Assembly: GCA_948567375.1 (NCBI GenBank) | Contig: OX419756.1 | Coordinates: forward strand, 64,396,552-64,460,551 | DNA: 64,000 bases | Source of the DNA: Lunularia cruciata | Taxonomy: Eukaryota; Streptophyta; Marchantiopsida; Lunulariales; Lunulariaceae | Direction of reading: 5' to 3' | In this document: piece after piece, positions 43,617 through 57,300 of the stretch | How positions within the stretch are numbered: the stretch's first letter is position 1 | Layout of the letters: each line of letters opens with the position of its first letter | Made by a program: the position numbers and the translations under genes | Notes under the pieces: generated by a model | Told to the model about the DNA's origin: nothing | The model's database searches: none | Seen by the model: only the letters and a program-made list of their open reading frames with translations

Positions 43617-44295
43617 TGTAACACCCATTTGTGCATGTGTGTGGTATTGTGATATTTAGCTTGGTATTACAAGTACTTAAGAGATATTATTTATATAGAG
43701 ATAAAGGATGGTTCTATATTAGTCATGGTTAGCTAAAGTTAGTCATAGCTAAGATAGATGGGACCTTACTTTAGAGGAAGTAGAAAAGATGAACACCACT
43801 ATTTTGGATTTTAGTGTGTTGACTTGGTATTATTCCTAGGTGTTTGGCTTTGGGGAAAGAGTTGAGAACTCTTGGGCCCGCAAGCCTTTTTGTTTTGGAT
43901 TCTTCTTTAGTCCAAGGATAGCCCATGTGAAGGAATCCTTGCTTTAGTGGTTGGGTCAAGATAAGGGGAATATGCCCATGTGAATGGATATTCCTTTCTA
44001 CTTTTTGACTTTACTTGACTTTTAGTCTAGTAACTTGAGTTACTACGGTAATTAGTAACTTTGGTACGTAACTATTTCACAAGTATATAAACAAGGAGTG
44101 AGGAGGTACTCATCATCCTTTCATTTGCAACTATCTCTCTCTCATTGAGTTCTCTAGTGAGCAATGTCTTGAGTCTTGGAGTGTTAGCCTTGGAGGAGTA
44201 TGATGGAGTTGGGGTTCCTTGCCTTCTTAGTCCATGGTGCGCTACCATAATAGCCATCAGAGGTTCATCCTGAGTGAGAGACAGGCCGGCTCACA
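43617..44295 (+). repeat. 3' LTR, Gypsy copy 2
   Basis: 679 bp, same ends and the same sequence by eye as 36340-37018. It is followed by GATC at 44296-44299. Confidence 0.97.
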
Positions 44296-44299
44296 GATC
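44296..44299 (+). other. Target-site duplication, right copy (GATC)
   Basis: Matches the four bases before the 5' LTR. Confidence 0.8.
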
Positions 44300-45240
44300 A
44301 TCTTGGTATGCCAAAGGAGTAAAAGAAACGAGATGAAGGGCTCCATGAGAATGGTTCAGACAATATGGAAGTGAAAAAATATCCTCTATCAATATATCTA
44401 AAATATATAACCTTAATGTAGTAAGGGTGGCATATGATCTAACTCTAAAATCCCTAAACTCATGAAGGTAAGTGTCCATATCACATAAAGTACCTATGAG
44501 CTGCTCTGTTGACTGTACTCCCTCAAGTAAGAAAACCCATCACCACATGGATCAAAGTATCCAATCTAAATCTCCTCTCATCCTATCTCACCATATGACA
44601 ACCTTAAAGTGGGACACATAATACTACACAAACACTCCAACCTTGAGATGTGGAACATATTGAAAAGTATCCATCCCTCCATAATGAACCATCCATGTCC
44701 CATGGTTGGTCTATGCTATTGGGAGTAAAGGCAATTGGTAGCAACATAATATTAATCAGACATCCAAGATCTAAAACTAAATATTCCTCCTTAGGTCCAT
44801 ATGGTGAAGGATGCATGAAATGAACTCTATAGCAAGACTCATTGTGTTTGTATTCTGCACCTCCTCTATGACTCTCTTCTACTCACCTATTTTAGACTCT
44901 AGAGTGACCATCTCCAAATCATTGGTTTGGGTCTCTTGAGTTTGAGTCCAATGATTGTCTATGTCTACACTATTGGTCTGAGTTGCTATATGCATAGAAA
45001 GGAAGGTGATCTTGTAGCTCATTGCATGCTTGATCTAATAAAATCCTTGTCTCCTCTACAGTAATTTGAGTCTCTCTCAACTCAACCTACATCCTCTCCA
45101 ATCACTCCATCTCAATAATAAACTCCTGGCAATAATACTTTTCTTACTATCTATACTCAATGGCTATCAAATTGGGGTGGGCCACATCTATGTCTAATTG
45201 AGTCAATCTCTCTACTCTCTCTCTCTCATATTTCATGAAT

Positions 45241-45318
<78 letters not shown>

Positions 45319-45740
45319 CTCCTTCTCAACTAGTGTATGCTCTCTCTCAAGAAGATGTCTCTCTCTTAGCTATGACAACCTCTAAAATATTATCCTTCCA
45401 CTCTAGACTATGCTCTCTATCACAAACAAGTCATTCCTTTTTCTCAAAATGATACTCTCTATCACAAAGAAGTTATTCTCGCTCCTCTAGCCTATGCTCT
45501 TTCTCAAGAACTTGCCTCTCTAACACTCTCAAGTCTACCACTTGTGCTGCATCCTCTATGATACTACTAAGGTTTTGGGCCCATGTAAAGTCTAAACTCC
45601 AAGGGATCGGATAGGTCTCTCACAATACACTAAGGTGTCTTAATATCTCTCTGTGCACTCTCTATATGTGTTGTGATATCTCTCTATTCACACTAAGGTA
45701 GCACAAGTGCATCTAAATGAATGGGATCTACATGCATATA
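44300..45740 (-). pseudogene. Decayed coiled-coil ORF, unidentified
   Basis: On the minus strand, stretches such as RERVERLTQLDIDVAHPNLI, VELRETQITVEETRILLDQA and GPKEEYLVLDLGCLINIMLL appear in frame with several stops. Upstream on the same strand, Glu/Arg-rich LEREHTLVEKE-like text is interrupted by the AT/TG microsatellite. This looks like a broken gene or element ORF with a coiled-coil part. The Gypsy element is inserted at its left edge. Family not recognised. Confidence 0.4.
45244..45317 (+). repeat. Compound microsatellite (AT)n(TG)n
   Basis: About 18 AT units run straight into about 19 TG units. In the minus-strand frame it reads as His-Thr and Ile-Tyr repeats, which are artefacts of the microsatellite. 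Probably polymorphic in length. Confidence 0.97.
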
Positions 45741-47427
45741 GTCAACTCCTACTCCATCAAATGCATAGTGACCTATGCACAATAGATAATCAATATTATA
45801 TCATTTACATAATTTCATATACCCTTGTAATAAAAAAATAACCATGACAACACAAACTCATAACACCCAAGTTTTGGGTGTGCCAATTTATTAAATGACC
45901 ATGAGTGTACATAGAGCATATGAATATACATATATGAATATATGTACATGAGTGCACAAGAACATATGAATATCTAGAGTAAACATCAAGTTTTCAAAGG
46001 TCATACTATAACTAAGCTATCATTCACCCTCTTCTTCCTCATCTCTTGCTTTGGTCTCCTCCTCCTTTGGTGCCTCCTCTCCAACCTCCAACTCCTCCTA
46101 TTTACAAAAACATGGGTAAGGATTTGTCTTGCAAATGAGACCTGAACTTATACTCATCTAGATGTTCCAACTACCTTTTCAATACTACCATCTTAGACTC
46201 AATGGCAATCATTACCAACTCTTTCCAACCATAATCCTCAAGACCTACTCTCCTCAACTTGGTCTATGTGGTTAAGTTCACATACCCATGTACAACCTTG
46301 GGCTTTTTAATGGAATCAAAAGTATACCCATCATATGAAAGAAAGGAAAACATCCAAGCTATACATATTGGTGAGCTAGATATCTCCTAGTCGTGTAATC
46401 CCTAATAGGGAACCAATCAACAACTGCCAAGTAATGGACCGCCCTCCTCTTGGTTGTTCTCCACAAGGACCCTATGGGAGGATGGCAAAGAGGAAGCAAG
46501 TGCCTCACAAAGCAATGCAAGGCTTAGCTGTAACCACCTCTCACAAATTATTAATGTTCTTGTTCTTTGTGACAACCCGGCAAATATCACTTTTGTGGTA
46601 ATCAGGTAAGTAAAGTTTGTTCCCGCAGAGATACTGGTCAGAATGGGTCAAATACAAAGCAAATAGTAACAATGTAGTTCTTCTTGGGTTTTTCTTCAAT
46701 CTCTCAAGTAGCAACTACACCCAGAAGAGAGTAACAAGCTCACAGTCTTGACAACTTGTCATGAATTCAAACACCCATAATCACAACCTATCAAATTTTT
46801 TCCAAACAAATCTTGATTGTGATGATTCAGATTCTCCCAAAGACAGCACTTCACTAAAAAATGACTTCACCTTAGAATTGTGTGTCCACCCCTCCATTGA
46901 AAGCACAACTTCCTCGATCATAATTGCTTCACATCAACTTTGCACTACACTCACAAATGCATAATACTACCAACACTACAATTCCTCTCAGATCTGTCAA
47001 GGCATTGCTTTGATTGCACTTCACTCAGGATTAAACATACAGAATGAAGATCAAAGTTGCAGAATCGAACATCCAACAAGCACACTCATTTGCACTTTGA
47101 AATTTTCCAACCACTCAAAAATACAATCACAAAGTTGATAGTCGGACTCAAGCTCAAACAATGAGTATTGAAATCAGCACTTTGTTTTATCTATCTTCAG
47201 AAATTATGAATACTGAACAACAACCTACTACAAATGCTCCCCTTAAATACTAAAGCAATTGATAGTTACTAACAACTATACCATTCTACAACAACTTTTC
47301 TAACCTACAGTTCCAAAATAACAATGCACCTCTTCATATCTACCTCTTCAAATCTCAGAACTATTACTAATCCAACCTGATGTCAACCTCAACTTTGGCT
47401 CCCAACCTTGAGGATTGTTCAAGAATT
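45741..47427. other. Intergenic DNA, nothing recognised
   Basis: Only short chance frames are seen, for example 46761-46964. No domain, repeat or RNA gene identified. Confidence 0.35.
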
Positions 47428-50200
47428 TCACCATCTTTGGGTCTGCTCAATCTCACTCCTAACTCTTCTATTTCTACAATATCTTCCTCTACAAACTACA
47501 ATTGCATCAGTGGGTACTTTGTCTAATTCATTATCTTCCAACCCACTCCTCTCTAATGTCTCAAATGACAACTCTAAAGACACATGTACTCCTATTTCTA
47601 CAACTTCGGGTCTTCTTACTTCTTGTACTTCACCATGAAGTTTGTCCAACTCCGTCCTAATAAGATCTAGTCTAAGACACACATTATCTCCTACCTCTAA
47701 CATCTTCTTATCTACATGTTCTTGCAGACAAATTAACAAATTATTCAACTTTGTGTCCTTTGCCTTTCGCTTGCGTGTCTCCTGCACCAGTAACTTTAGC
47801 TCATGCAATCTTGCTTCCTTGAGTTTACCTTCAACTTCCATGCTCAGCATTGCCTTGATTTCATTCACTACACCAACTACCTCATCAGCTTCTCCTATGA
47901 TCTCGAGCTTCTCCTTCTTCCTTTCTTCCTCCAATTCATTACAATACATCTGGAGCTCATCTTCAAATTCAGCCTTCAATGCATCCTTCTCCCTCTGATT
48001 CATAGAGATTTTCTCTTATGCTACCCTTACCAATCCTCACAAATGATCTTCTTCTCTACCGCGCTTTGCTAACTCCCATTGCCAGGCTTGATCTTTCTCA
48101 ACAGCCTTCTTCTTGAAACTTTCCAATTCTTGCTCTATCATTGCTGTACTTGGCTTTGAGTGAATTAATTCTACTCGGGCATCTACAATTTCTCCCTTCA
48201 ACATTGCAACCAAGGCCATCATCTCCTTTGCCTCCTCATGAGACTTTACTAAATCCTCCCTCATAACTTCAAAGTGCTTACTCCAAAGAATTTCCTCAAC
48301 CCAAAGTTCTTTGGCTTCCATCTCCATCCTCGTTAACTTACTTTGCAACAACAAGGTTTCCGCACTCTAGGTCTTCACTACTGCCAACTCATCATGCACA
48401 CCAAGATTGGCACTTACCATTTCTACTTTCTTTTGCTGCAAAAACACCAACAATGGACATACTACCTTTGATAGATACTCCACTCCTTTGTATTTCTTAT
48501 CTTTGGGTCGGCCGTGATCTTCCAACAACTTTACTTCTTGTACCTTACTCCAAAGTCGTGGTCTTTGTACTTTCAAGGTTTCATCATTTGAGCTTTCCTC
48601 CTCTCCATGACAACTTTACTGGGCCTCATCTTGGCAGCATACACACTATTCTTCTGTCTAGCAGTTCATGGTTGTGCCACGACTTCTTCTTCCTTCTTCT
48701 CACCTCCTCGTTCAATTGTAGGGACTTCTAGACTCGTCTTTGTTGCATCCTCCATTGGCCTTCTGGTTTGCTGAACCTCCACCTCACCTTCACTACCACT
48801 GCTTGATTCTTCACTTCACAGAGTGAACTCCTCTTCTTCTCCTGACGCTTCTTCCTTCAATCCAGTTTCTCCTTCCAAATCTTCTTTGGATTCTTGCGTA
48901 ACTCTTTGCATCTTCACCATCAATGCTGTTGGGTTAAGCTGTTCGGCACCTTTTGGGGCTGGGCTGTTGCACGGCAATTCTCAGGCTTCACTCTCTTCCT
49001 AGCTCTCAAAATGTCAATTGCTACAATTTTCTCCTTCCCACTTTTCTTGTAGTACTCATCCTAGTCTCGCACCCTCTCCATATAATATCATTCATCTGCA
49101 TCTACCTCCTTCTGCAAATCCGGATGAAAGTGTGAGCGCATTCAATTTCTTTCTTCCAAAGTCAACAAGTTCAACCCAAAGTAGAAGTGTGTTGCAAAGG
49201 GCACAAAATAATGCGGTGGCATATCCATTCTCCACCCCAAAATCATATGTCCCACTCTCTAATGCAGACATTTTGCCCAATTTACTGCCTCTCTTGCAAA
49301 CATTTGGTGAAAGAACTCCTTTTGCATTGTAACATAAGTGGTTTGCTCCGGCTTGAATATTTTCATCATTGTGCTTACAATCCCTCTCTGCTTGGGGTCT
49401 TTATAACTATCCACCTTAGACCCATTCTTGGTTTGAGGTTGATTGAACAAATTCCTCACTTCAGCAGTCTCTTCTAAAGCATCACACTTCAGATAGAAGG
49501 TGGTACCTCCTACCTCTCTTGCACTCTCTTCCCAGTACTACTCCCCAATCCGACTCTGTTCATTAAGTTGGGTTTCCTCTCTTCTCCTTGTGATTTAGTC
49601 CATCCTTGCAAGTGCTTGCTGCAATCTCTACCATGAAACCTAGAAAACTAAAGTTCTAGTTCCATGCCAAGAATGTGATGTGAAGTCTCGCCAAGACCTC
49701 GATCTGCGCTATTACTTCTAACCTACAAATTGCAACTCCCCTCACCGCACTCTGCTTACTCACTTTTGGGGTCATCATGTGTTTCCTCACCTTCTTCTTG
49801 TGGAAGATCATTCCCGAGATCCTAACCCACTCCTCTTCCTACATATCTGCAATTTGCATTACTTTGGGTCAACTTTGAATAGGGATAGGGTAGCAACTCG
49901 ACATTGCGTTGCTTCCTTGCACCACTCTTGATTTTATAGTCCTGCTCTGATTGGTCATTCTTCAATTGTTTCTCCTTTCCAATCACCAATTTTGTGAGAT
50001 TGGTTTATTGTCACTATCAAGAACTTTTTGATCCCGAGGTCATTACTTTCTTCCCACATACTTTCTTGATTGGGCCGACTTTGAAGAAGTTTGTTACAGG
50101 TTCTTTGGATCATACCACACCACCCAATATGAAGTCTTTCCTTCTTCTTTGTCTTCATCTTCATGTCTCATCCCGCCTAGGTCCTTTGATCTTGACCTGA
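47428..50200 (-). pseudogene. Decayed long ORF with coiled coil, repeated family U1
   Basis: Minus-strand protein-like text runs for about 2.7 kb with scattered stops and shifts. From upstream: a start region (50164-49955), then YLKCDALEETAEVRNLF, TTYVTMQKEFFHQMFAREAV, FATHFYFGLNLLTLEER and KEKIVAIDILRARKRVKPEN. It ends in a long Glu/Lys-rich coiled coil in one frame: frames 48576-48367, 48354-48037 and 48003-47428 are in phase, separated only by stops. Text around TTY...FF and F-x-THFY-x-G parallels the pseudogene at 5318-6450, so the family is repeated in this genome. I do not recognise it. A mobile-element ORF is plausible. Confidence 0.55.
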
Positions 50201-53200
50201 GGTCGACTTCTGGTTTGACCCACACACAAGCTTCTTCTACTTTCTTTCCCGTTCAGCCCTCTTTAGGCTTTACTCATGTACTTCTTCATCAAATTTTCCT
50301 AGAACTATCCAAAACCAAAAAATATGGGTACTACATTCTTCTATCCCAAGATCTCACAAACTCTATGCATGCAACAAGTTGTATGATAAAAAACATGCAA
50401 AACACATCTATCAAAACCCTAAATCTTGAAAACATGATAAAAATTTGGCATCCATTGGATGTTGTTGGACTATGCTGGTCTATGCTGGCTGGGGTTGAGG
50501 ATTTGGGTTCAACACAAATAACTATATTACCTAATATGACAAAATATTAATAGAAACTCAAAAACTATCAACAATTTCAAGAAGATAAATAAAGAGAAAT
50601 GAAAGTACTCATGTTTGGTCCAGGATATTCCATCCTAATTTTAATCTTGAGACCCATTGCAACTAAATTCACCTTGCAAATCCCTTGGACAGCTTCCTAA
50701 ATTTGGCTTTTACCAAGCCAACACTATTTTATGAATATCAATATTTGGGTAAAATGTGAAATGCAATCAACAAGTCTTCCTCTTGGGGGGTTTCCATATT
50801 CTCCTTGTCTATAAGTCACTCTAGCTTTCCATGTATGCCATATTTCTCAAGCTAATGATCTCTCTTAGAAACTATCTTGTCTCTATTTGTTTTCAAAAGT
50901 CTTTCTTTTATTATCTTAGTTTCTTCCTTCCTCTATGCTCCAGAATTCACTCTCTCTCTCTAAGTCTCTCTTCTCTATCTTGCTTTCTTCCTTTCCTCTC
51001 TTTGCTTTCTCTTTGCCCCTAATTTCACTCCCAATATCTCTCTTTATTTTTTACTTTCTATCTCCACACATCTTTGTTCTCAAATCCTCTCTTCTAATGA
51101 AAGTCTCATCTCCAATTTGGATGCATAAAGAAAATAAAGAACTCATGTTAGAAATGCTTTTGTAGCATGGATACTTTTGGATTATCACAAAAGAGAGTCT
51201 CATATTTGACAAAACAAACAATGATACTACATCTCAAAGATTGTGCCACATTTGTTCACAGGTTAACCAAGAACATATAGCACCCATTAAGAGCTAAGGT
51301 GATTGCTGCTGATACATAGTAATAGCTCAAGATCCTCTAAATCATGACATAAAAGAGACTTGAGGAGCTTATGAAAATTAGGAGATAATGCATCATGCCA
51401 CAAACTCCACTCCGCTTCTATGCTGACATGTTGTATTAATTGCTACTTATAGAAAAATAACCATCAACAGTCCTTCTTAATTGACACTAAACTACTACAT
51501 GAAAATTTATAAGGGTAGAATTATCTATGGGTATACTCCACTCCACGTCTGCATAGGTATATTTGTTGCTAATAAATCAAAAAAACCAATCTCCTCCACA
51601 ACTTACACTTAGATATATGATAAGTTATGCAATTCAAAATAGGAGACACCAGATTCACTTCTAATTTGTACACAACATAATGGATCATCACAACACCAGA
51701 TGTAAAGCATGCTACATCTATAAAGAGTAAGAGAAAGAGACTTAAAGTAGAAAATTGAACTATAATAAAAATAAGGTGGAGTGCCTCCTCCCTTACTAGG
51801 TTCTTGAGATCGGGGTTTGAAATGTTATTGTAGCTACATGAAGCATAAGGATCATAGTAAGCAATAATCTGAATAAACAAGGGACAGAAAACAGCTTTAA
51901 TATGGTGATTCTCTCCTGATCTCAAAGGTCTAACGTGACCAAGATGTCATGTAGTTCAAACAATTTCCTGAATCTCATCATTTCCACATGTAAAATCCAA
52001 GTGTTGAGTCAATCCAAATCTAAAATGGAAAACCTCTTGAGGACACCAATGCAAGGGGAGATATACAAAGTCTCTATGATTGTGACATTGCTAGTACAGA
52101 TTTATATCTTGACAAGTTATTTCTCAAAACGGAATCATAATATTGTCATCACAAGTTGGACAATAAGTGAGAAGAAAGAGCATACTATGAACATCTTAGA
52201 ATCAGGATTCCAATGTATAAAGAAATTTTTTGCCTCCTTGTCATTTCTATGCTAGGAATCTACAAGGTTATCAGAATTCCAATATCTGTATTTACAACCA
52301 GGTAAACATCATGCAATATTTACATTCCATCGCAAACTCTTGAAGTTGGAACTTATTTCCAACATGTTCTCTCTTGAGATACTTGTAAAATTTTCCTCCC
52401 AAGCTTTCCGTCCAATTCTTGACTCTCAACTCCAAAACTCTACTTCAATACATGACTCTTGATCTTAGATAAAACCCTCTTCCTTAAAAATCTTGAATAT
52501 TTGCAACTCTTCTCTCACTTGGGCCTTTTGATATGGATTAGGGCTTCTAGATTGTCAAACACTCCAAACTCTCCTCCCAATTCTTTCTCATTAGGAAAAT
52601 CTTGGAAGAAGCTCTCTCACTCTCTTCCACTCCCAAATCTTGACAAATAATAGAAATTTGAAACAAATAGTTCATTTCAATGTTCTCAAAGTTCCCTTTC
52701 AAAAACACCATGCTTCACAAGAAATTGATAAATTGCTAGAATTTAAACATATTCTTGGTCTCCATCCTCTTTTTGGTCCCCAAGCTATACCTCACCCAAC
52801 ACCAATGAATACCATACTATTAGCGGCTTCATGTGAGCACCAATGACCTTACACAAGCAACTTCTAGCACACAAGAGCAATGATCAATGCCAAAATGTGA
52901 CCTTAAACCTTACACAAGTGCCTTTGAGTGGAGTTGAGTAGTTACAAGTGCAAACAAGCACCATCAAACAAATATACTCCAAGGATACACACAAATTCAA
53001 ACCAATATTTGTTAAACATATTTCATACATCTTCATAATATTATGACTAAACACACCTCATATATTGAGAATATTACACAAATTTCACAAAGTTTTATTC
53101 TCATTTCACATTCTAACATCTTGTGGGTTGAAATTGAGACAATGCAACTAGTATTTCCTCCCTATCTTGCTCTCTACCTTGCCCATCAAGGAATAGCATT

Positions 53201-53830
53201 TCCATTTCTTCAATTATATCTCCAACTTCTTACAACCACATGTCAAATCTATTGATTAAAAAAATATGAAGAACTATACATAAGTTGATCCACCTCAAAA
53301 AGTATGCATTTCTACTAGGGTTTTTAAGTTGAACTCTTAATTCTCTGAGTGAAAGCCATGTAGCTTTTACCACTCCTATACAATGATCATGAACTATCTA
53401 AGTCTTTGCCACAAATTTATTGAAGAGTTGCTTTCCTCTATTTGTGATTGCTTGAAATATTGCACTAAATAATTCATTGGAACATAACCAAAATCTTCAA
53501 GGAGATATTGATATTTTCAAAACTCTTAGGTGCTCTTCTTTGGTTCAATTCAATCCATAATGGAGACTTCTTTTAAACAAGTCATGTCATGACATGATCT
53601 TGGCATTCTTTCACTTACAATAAGGATTTGAAACACCACAATTACAATAAGCATTTAGAACAAAGCATTTGAAAATATAATCTGAAAACCATGGATACAT
53701 TATTTACTACTATAACACAACACTCTACTAGCAATTGTAGTAGTGTTCTCATCATGAAAATGTTTGCTCAGCAAACAAGTGGACACTAGCTTCAGATTAA
53801 AGCAAGGAGAAACTTAAATGCTAGAAAACA
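50201..53830. other. AT-rich intergenic DNA
   Basis: No gene with a recognisable domain. About 50930-51060 is pyrimidine-rich (runs of CTCTCT and TTTCTTCC). The rest shows only short chance ORFs. Confidence 0.4.
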
Positions 53831-53839
53831 AACTTATGA

Positions 53840-54300
53840 ATTTACATCATATATAATCATGTACACTTATCTCCCATGAAGTGAATCTTTCATCTTTTAT
53901 CATGTCATATCATTTATCCTTTAATGGAATACAAGCTCTTGAGATTAAAATACAATTCACCATCAATAATTGAGCTAGTTGCAAGTGGAAAGAGAGTATC
54001 ACCCACCAAATCCACACATCATGAGAAACCTTTTTGAGCAAATACGGATGAATCATCCATATTCAACCATCTTGCCTCCTTCCCCATAATCAAGAATATG
54101 GTTGTAATGATTCTCTCAATGAATATAATTGTTGAACTTGCACTCTTTCCCCATATATTTATGCCTTTGGCTAAATAAGCCCCATTCCCATGGTGACCAA
54201 ATTGGTCTAGAGCAAGTGCAAATCGGATCCACACAAAAGGATTTGATTCCTCCTATACATTTTTTGGAATAAATCATGATCTTTAATAAGATCTACAAGC
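53840..54300 (-). pseudogene. PIF/Harbinger transposase fragment
   Basis: On the minus strand: DLIKDHDLFQKMYRRNQ, a frameshift, then RFALALDQFGHHGNGAYLAK, IFIERIITTIF, FAQKGF, CVDLVGDTLFPL, GELYFN and HDKR with stops. The order matches the plus-strand remnant at 21548-22064 (NLIKEHDVF, LALDQFG-type, FARKGF, CVGLVDGMLFPL, SELYFS, DDKR). The first catalytic VDG has become VGD. Dead fragment. Terminal repeats not seen. Confidence 0.8.
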
Positions 54301-57300
54301 ACACAAATAGAGTAGACTTCCATTCTAGTAAGTTGTCTAAACACTTTTGGATCAAGATCCCTAAAATATTATATCACAAATTCAAAAATTTGGGTAAAAG
54401 AAACTTGGGGCTCAAGATATTTGACACTAAAAAAAACTCCCATCCATTTCAACATCAAGTCCATCATATCACTAGAATTATCTATATCATCTACACATTT
54501 ATCTAAATCTAGAGAGTCATTTTTTCCCTCTACATTGTCCATGATACTCTTATATATATTTTTCCATTCTCTTGGTGAGTTGACAATGAATATTGAGTCG
54601 AGGCATTTCCCAAATGCTAATGCTATGCAAATCTCTTTTTTGAACCTCAAGGTATGATTGAAAAACAATAACATAAATAGCAAAGCAATTCTCTATTTTA
54701 ATCCTTAAGGTATGATAATCAAAGACAAGATAGTGGAAAAATGTAGCCTAATATCAAATGTCAAGATGAGGTTGACTATCAAGAAGGAAGCCCATGGTAA
54801 TTAATATCACTAATATTTAAAAATGGATATTTTTACTTTATAATTTCATCTTTAATTTTTTTAAGCTAATTTTTTTAATAATTTTCATAAAATCTATTAT
54901 TGAAACCCTTCATTATATTGTCATACTTTGCCTTCCTCTCTTTGCAAAAGCACAAGGTGCCTAGCTATGGAGCTTCTAGATCAAAGATTGCATGTAAATC
55001 TATTTCTACAAGTCTGAGCATGCGTGTACCCAACTATCGGAATCCTCCGCTATTGTTTCTAGTATTCCTTCTACTGGGTAAGGTAGTAACGGGCAACCTA
55101 ACTTGTCATCATAACACACACTCTTGGTCTACTATTTATCAGTTCTAGAATTACCAAGGAGAAATACATAGCACTCTTAGAAGAAAGAATCTAAGTGCAA
55201 TGCTCACACCAATCCAAGCCAAGTGGGCATACAAACAAGCATGCAAGCACGAAGAGGATCCAACCACAAGAATTCAATAACTCTCAGTTTTTGAGAGTCA
55301 TACCCTATCCTCAAGTTGATATCAATCTGTACTCCAATTTTTTTCCAAGGCGTACTCCAACTTCCAAACTAATTGGTACTTTAAGTGGAGAAATTCTATG
55401 CCTTTTTATGGAAAAACTCTATACACTTTAGAAAAGATTAAATTTTTCTTTGTTGCTTTGATTTGAATGATCTAGAATGCAATGAAAAGCTTGTAAGATA
55501 TGCTTTCCAATGGTATGAATGAAGCCACAATTTGATCACTACAGCTCCCTTGATAAGCTCTCAAACTTGGCTAGTTTTTTTTGTTGTTTCCACCATAATT
55601 TTGAAATCCCTAATTGAGGTTTTGCTCCTAGTTATTGGTAAATTTCCCCAAATTTCCAGATCAGAGGTACACCTAATCCTCACAAACACTTCAGCAACCT
55701 AAAATCTTCAATCATAGTCACAATAATGAGAGAATTGACATTCAATCATGATTGAAGATCAAAATGCTCTACAAAGCTTATGATAATATTTTCAGTAGAA
55801 CTTGTTGCATAAGCTCTCACTCTCCATGCACCCAAAGCCAACCAAATTTTTAATAGTAACTGTTTCTGCCCTTTTTAAACTCCTACAAAGTTTGATAGCC
55901 TACTCTAACCCCAATCCCTAAATATAGATCAATTTCTAAGTTGGGCTAACTTGTGAGCTTTATAGACCCATGTATGCTTGATTTAAGACCCTAAATTCTT
56001 TTTTTGAGGAATTCACATAAAACCTTGTACAAAGGTACCAAACTTGACCACCAACAATATTGGAAATTTTGATAAGCTTATTCAAACCATAACATGGGGA
56101 GTGACCAAAATTCCAAACTTGATCATCATCTCATCTCCAACACTTACTTTTCAAAGCCCCAACTTCAATTGACTAGATTTGATTTGAGATTGATACAAAG
56201 CTAGAATTTCTTGCACTTAACACTACAAATTTTTTATCTTATCTCCAACCTTATTGACAGATGATGAAAATGTCTCACTATCATGAAAATCTATCATGAA
56301 AAATTCATGATAGAAAAATTAATCCAAAATTTATACTTATGAGAAAGTTTTTCAAAACCTTACAATTTTAAAATAAATTATATTCATTTTGAAAGTGTGA
56401 ATAAAAGTTATGTGAGAATTTTTTTTTATTTTATAAAATCTTCAGAAATTTTTATTGAACTCCCATTACATTTGGTCAAATTAGGAGGGAGGTGGAGACA
56501 ATCTCTATAAAACTTATAGAACTTAATGATAGAAAAATTCAACCAAAATTTTCAATCATAAGAAATTTTCAATTTTTTCAAAACCTTAAAATCTATGATG
56601 ATGTTTAAAAATGAATTTGATATTGTTTACAAGTACCTACATTTTTATGGGAATTTCCTTTTTTGTAAATTCCATAAAGTCTATTATTGAAACCCCCATT
56701 AAGTCTTGCCACATTGGGAGGGAGTGTGATAAGAGAGAGAGAAAGCAACAAGAACAAGTGAGAGTAGAAATTCATTTAATTTCCAAGCATACATTAGCAT
56801 ATAACACATAAATGAATAGTCAATTTTCTTCATTTTTCAATTTTAGTTTAATTTTTTACTAAATTGTAGAAGTCAATACAAAGATACAAAGATATTTAGG
56901 TTATTAGCGTTTAGAGTGATTAATTCACAATGAGAGTGATGGATTGAGATTTATTAATGTTATTCACTTGATATTCATGCTCTAGTTCCATTGGAACTTG
57001 GCTTAAAAATCAAGAGATATGAACTGAAAGTTATGAGAATTTATAGATTTTTAGAGTTTAAAAAATTAACTTTTACTTATATGAGGTGCAATATGAGTGG
57101 GTTGTGGTTTTGCAGGTATAAGACGATTTGGAGAGTAGCATCAAGTATTATCACTATTCTTGTTCTATTTATGACTTCACTTCTCCATGTGGGGCCACCC
57201 AAAGTAACTTCAAATACACCATGCTTGGTGTATAATAGATTCTTTACTTTGTAAGGGGTAAAGATCCATGTGGGAAAGATGCATAAAGAATATGATTGGA

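Larger units (their letters stand above)
36340..44295 (+). mobile_element. Full-length Ty3/Gypsy LTR retrotransposon, copy 2 (young)
   Basis: 7,956 bp element with two 679 bp LTRs that I found identical by eye along their length. It is flanked by GATC. Order: 5' LTR, tRNA-Asp-type primer site, ~1 kb leader, zinc-knuckle accessory ORF, gag-pol, polypurine-like GGGGG stretch, 3' LTR. RT text such as DGYSGYNQIKIAP and the absence of a recognised chromodomain place it among non-chromoviral plant Gypsy elements near the Tat/Athila side. One RNase H domain is seen. The only defect noticed in gag-pol is one stop near the integrase C-terminus. It inserted into a decayed ORF region that resumes at 44296. 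Confidence 0.96.

Noticed and set aside
45147-45329. His-Thr/Ile-Tyr repeat protein
   Set aside because: Produced by translating the AT/TG microsatellite.
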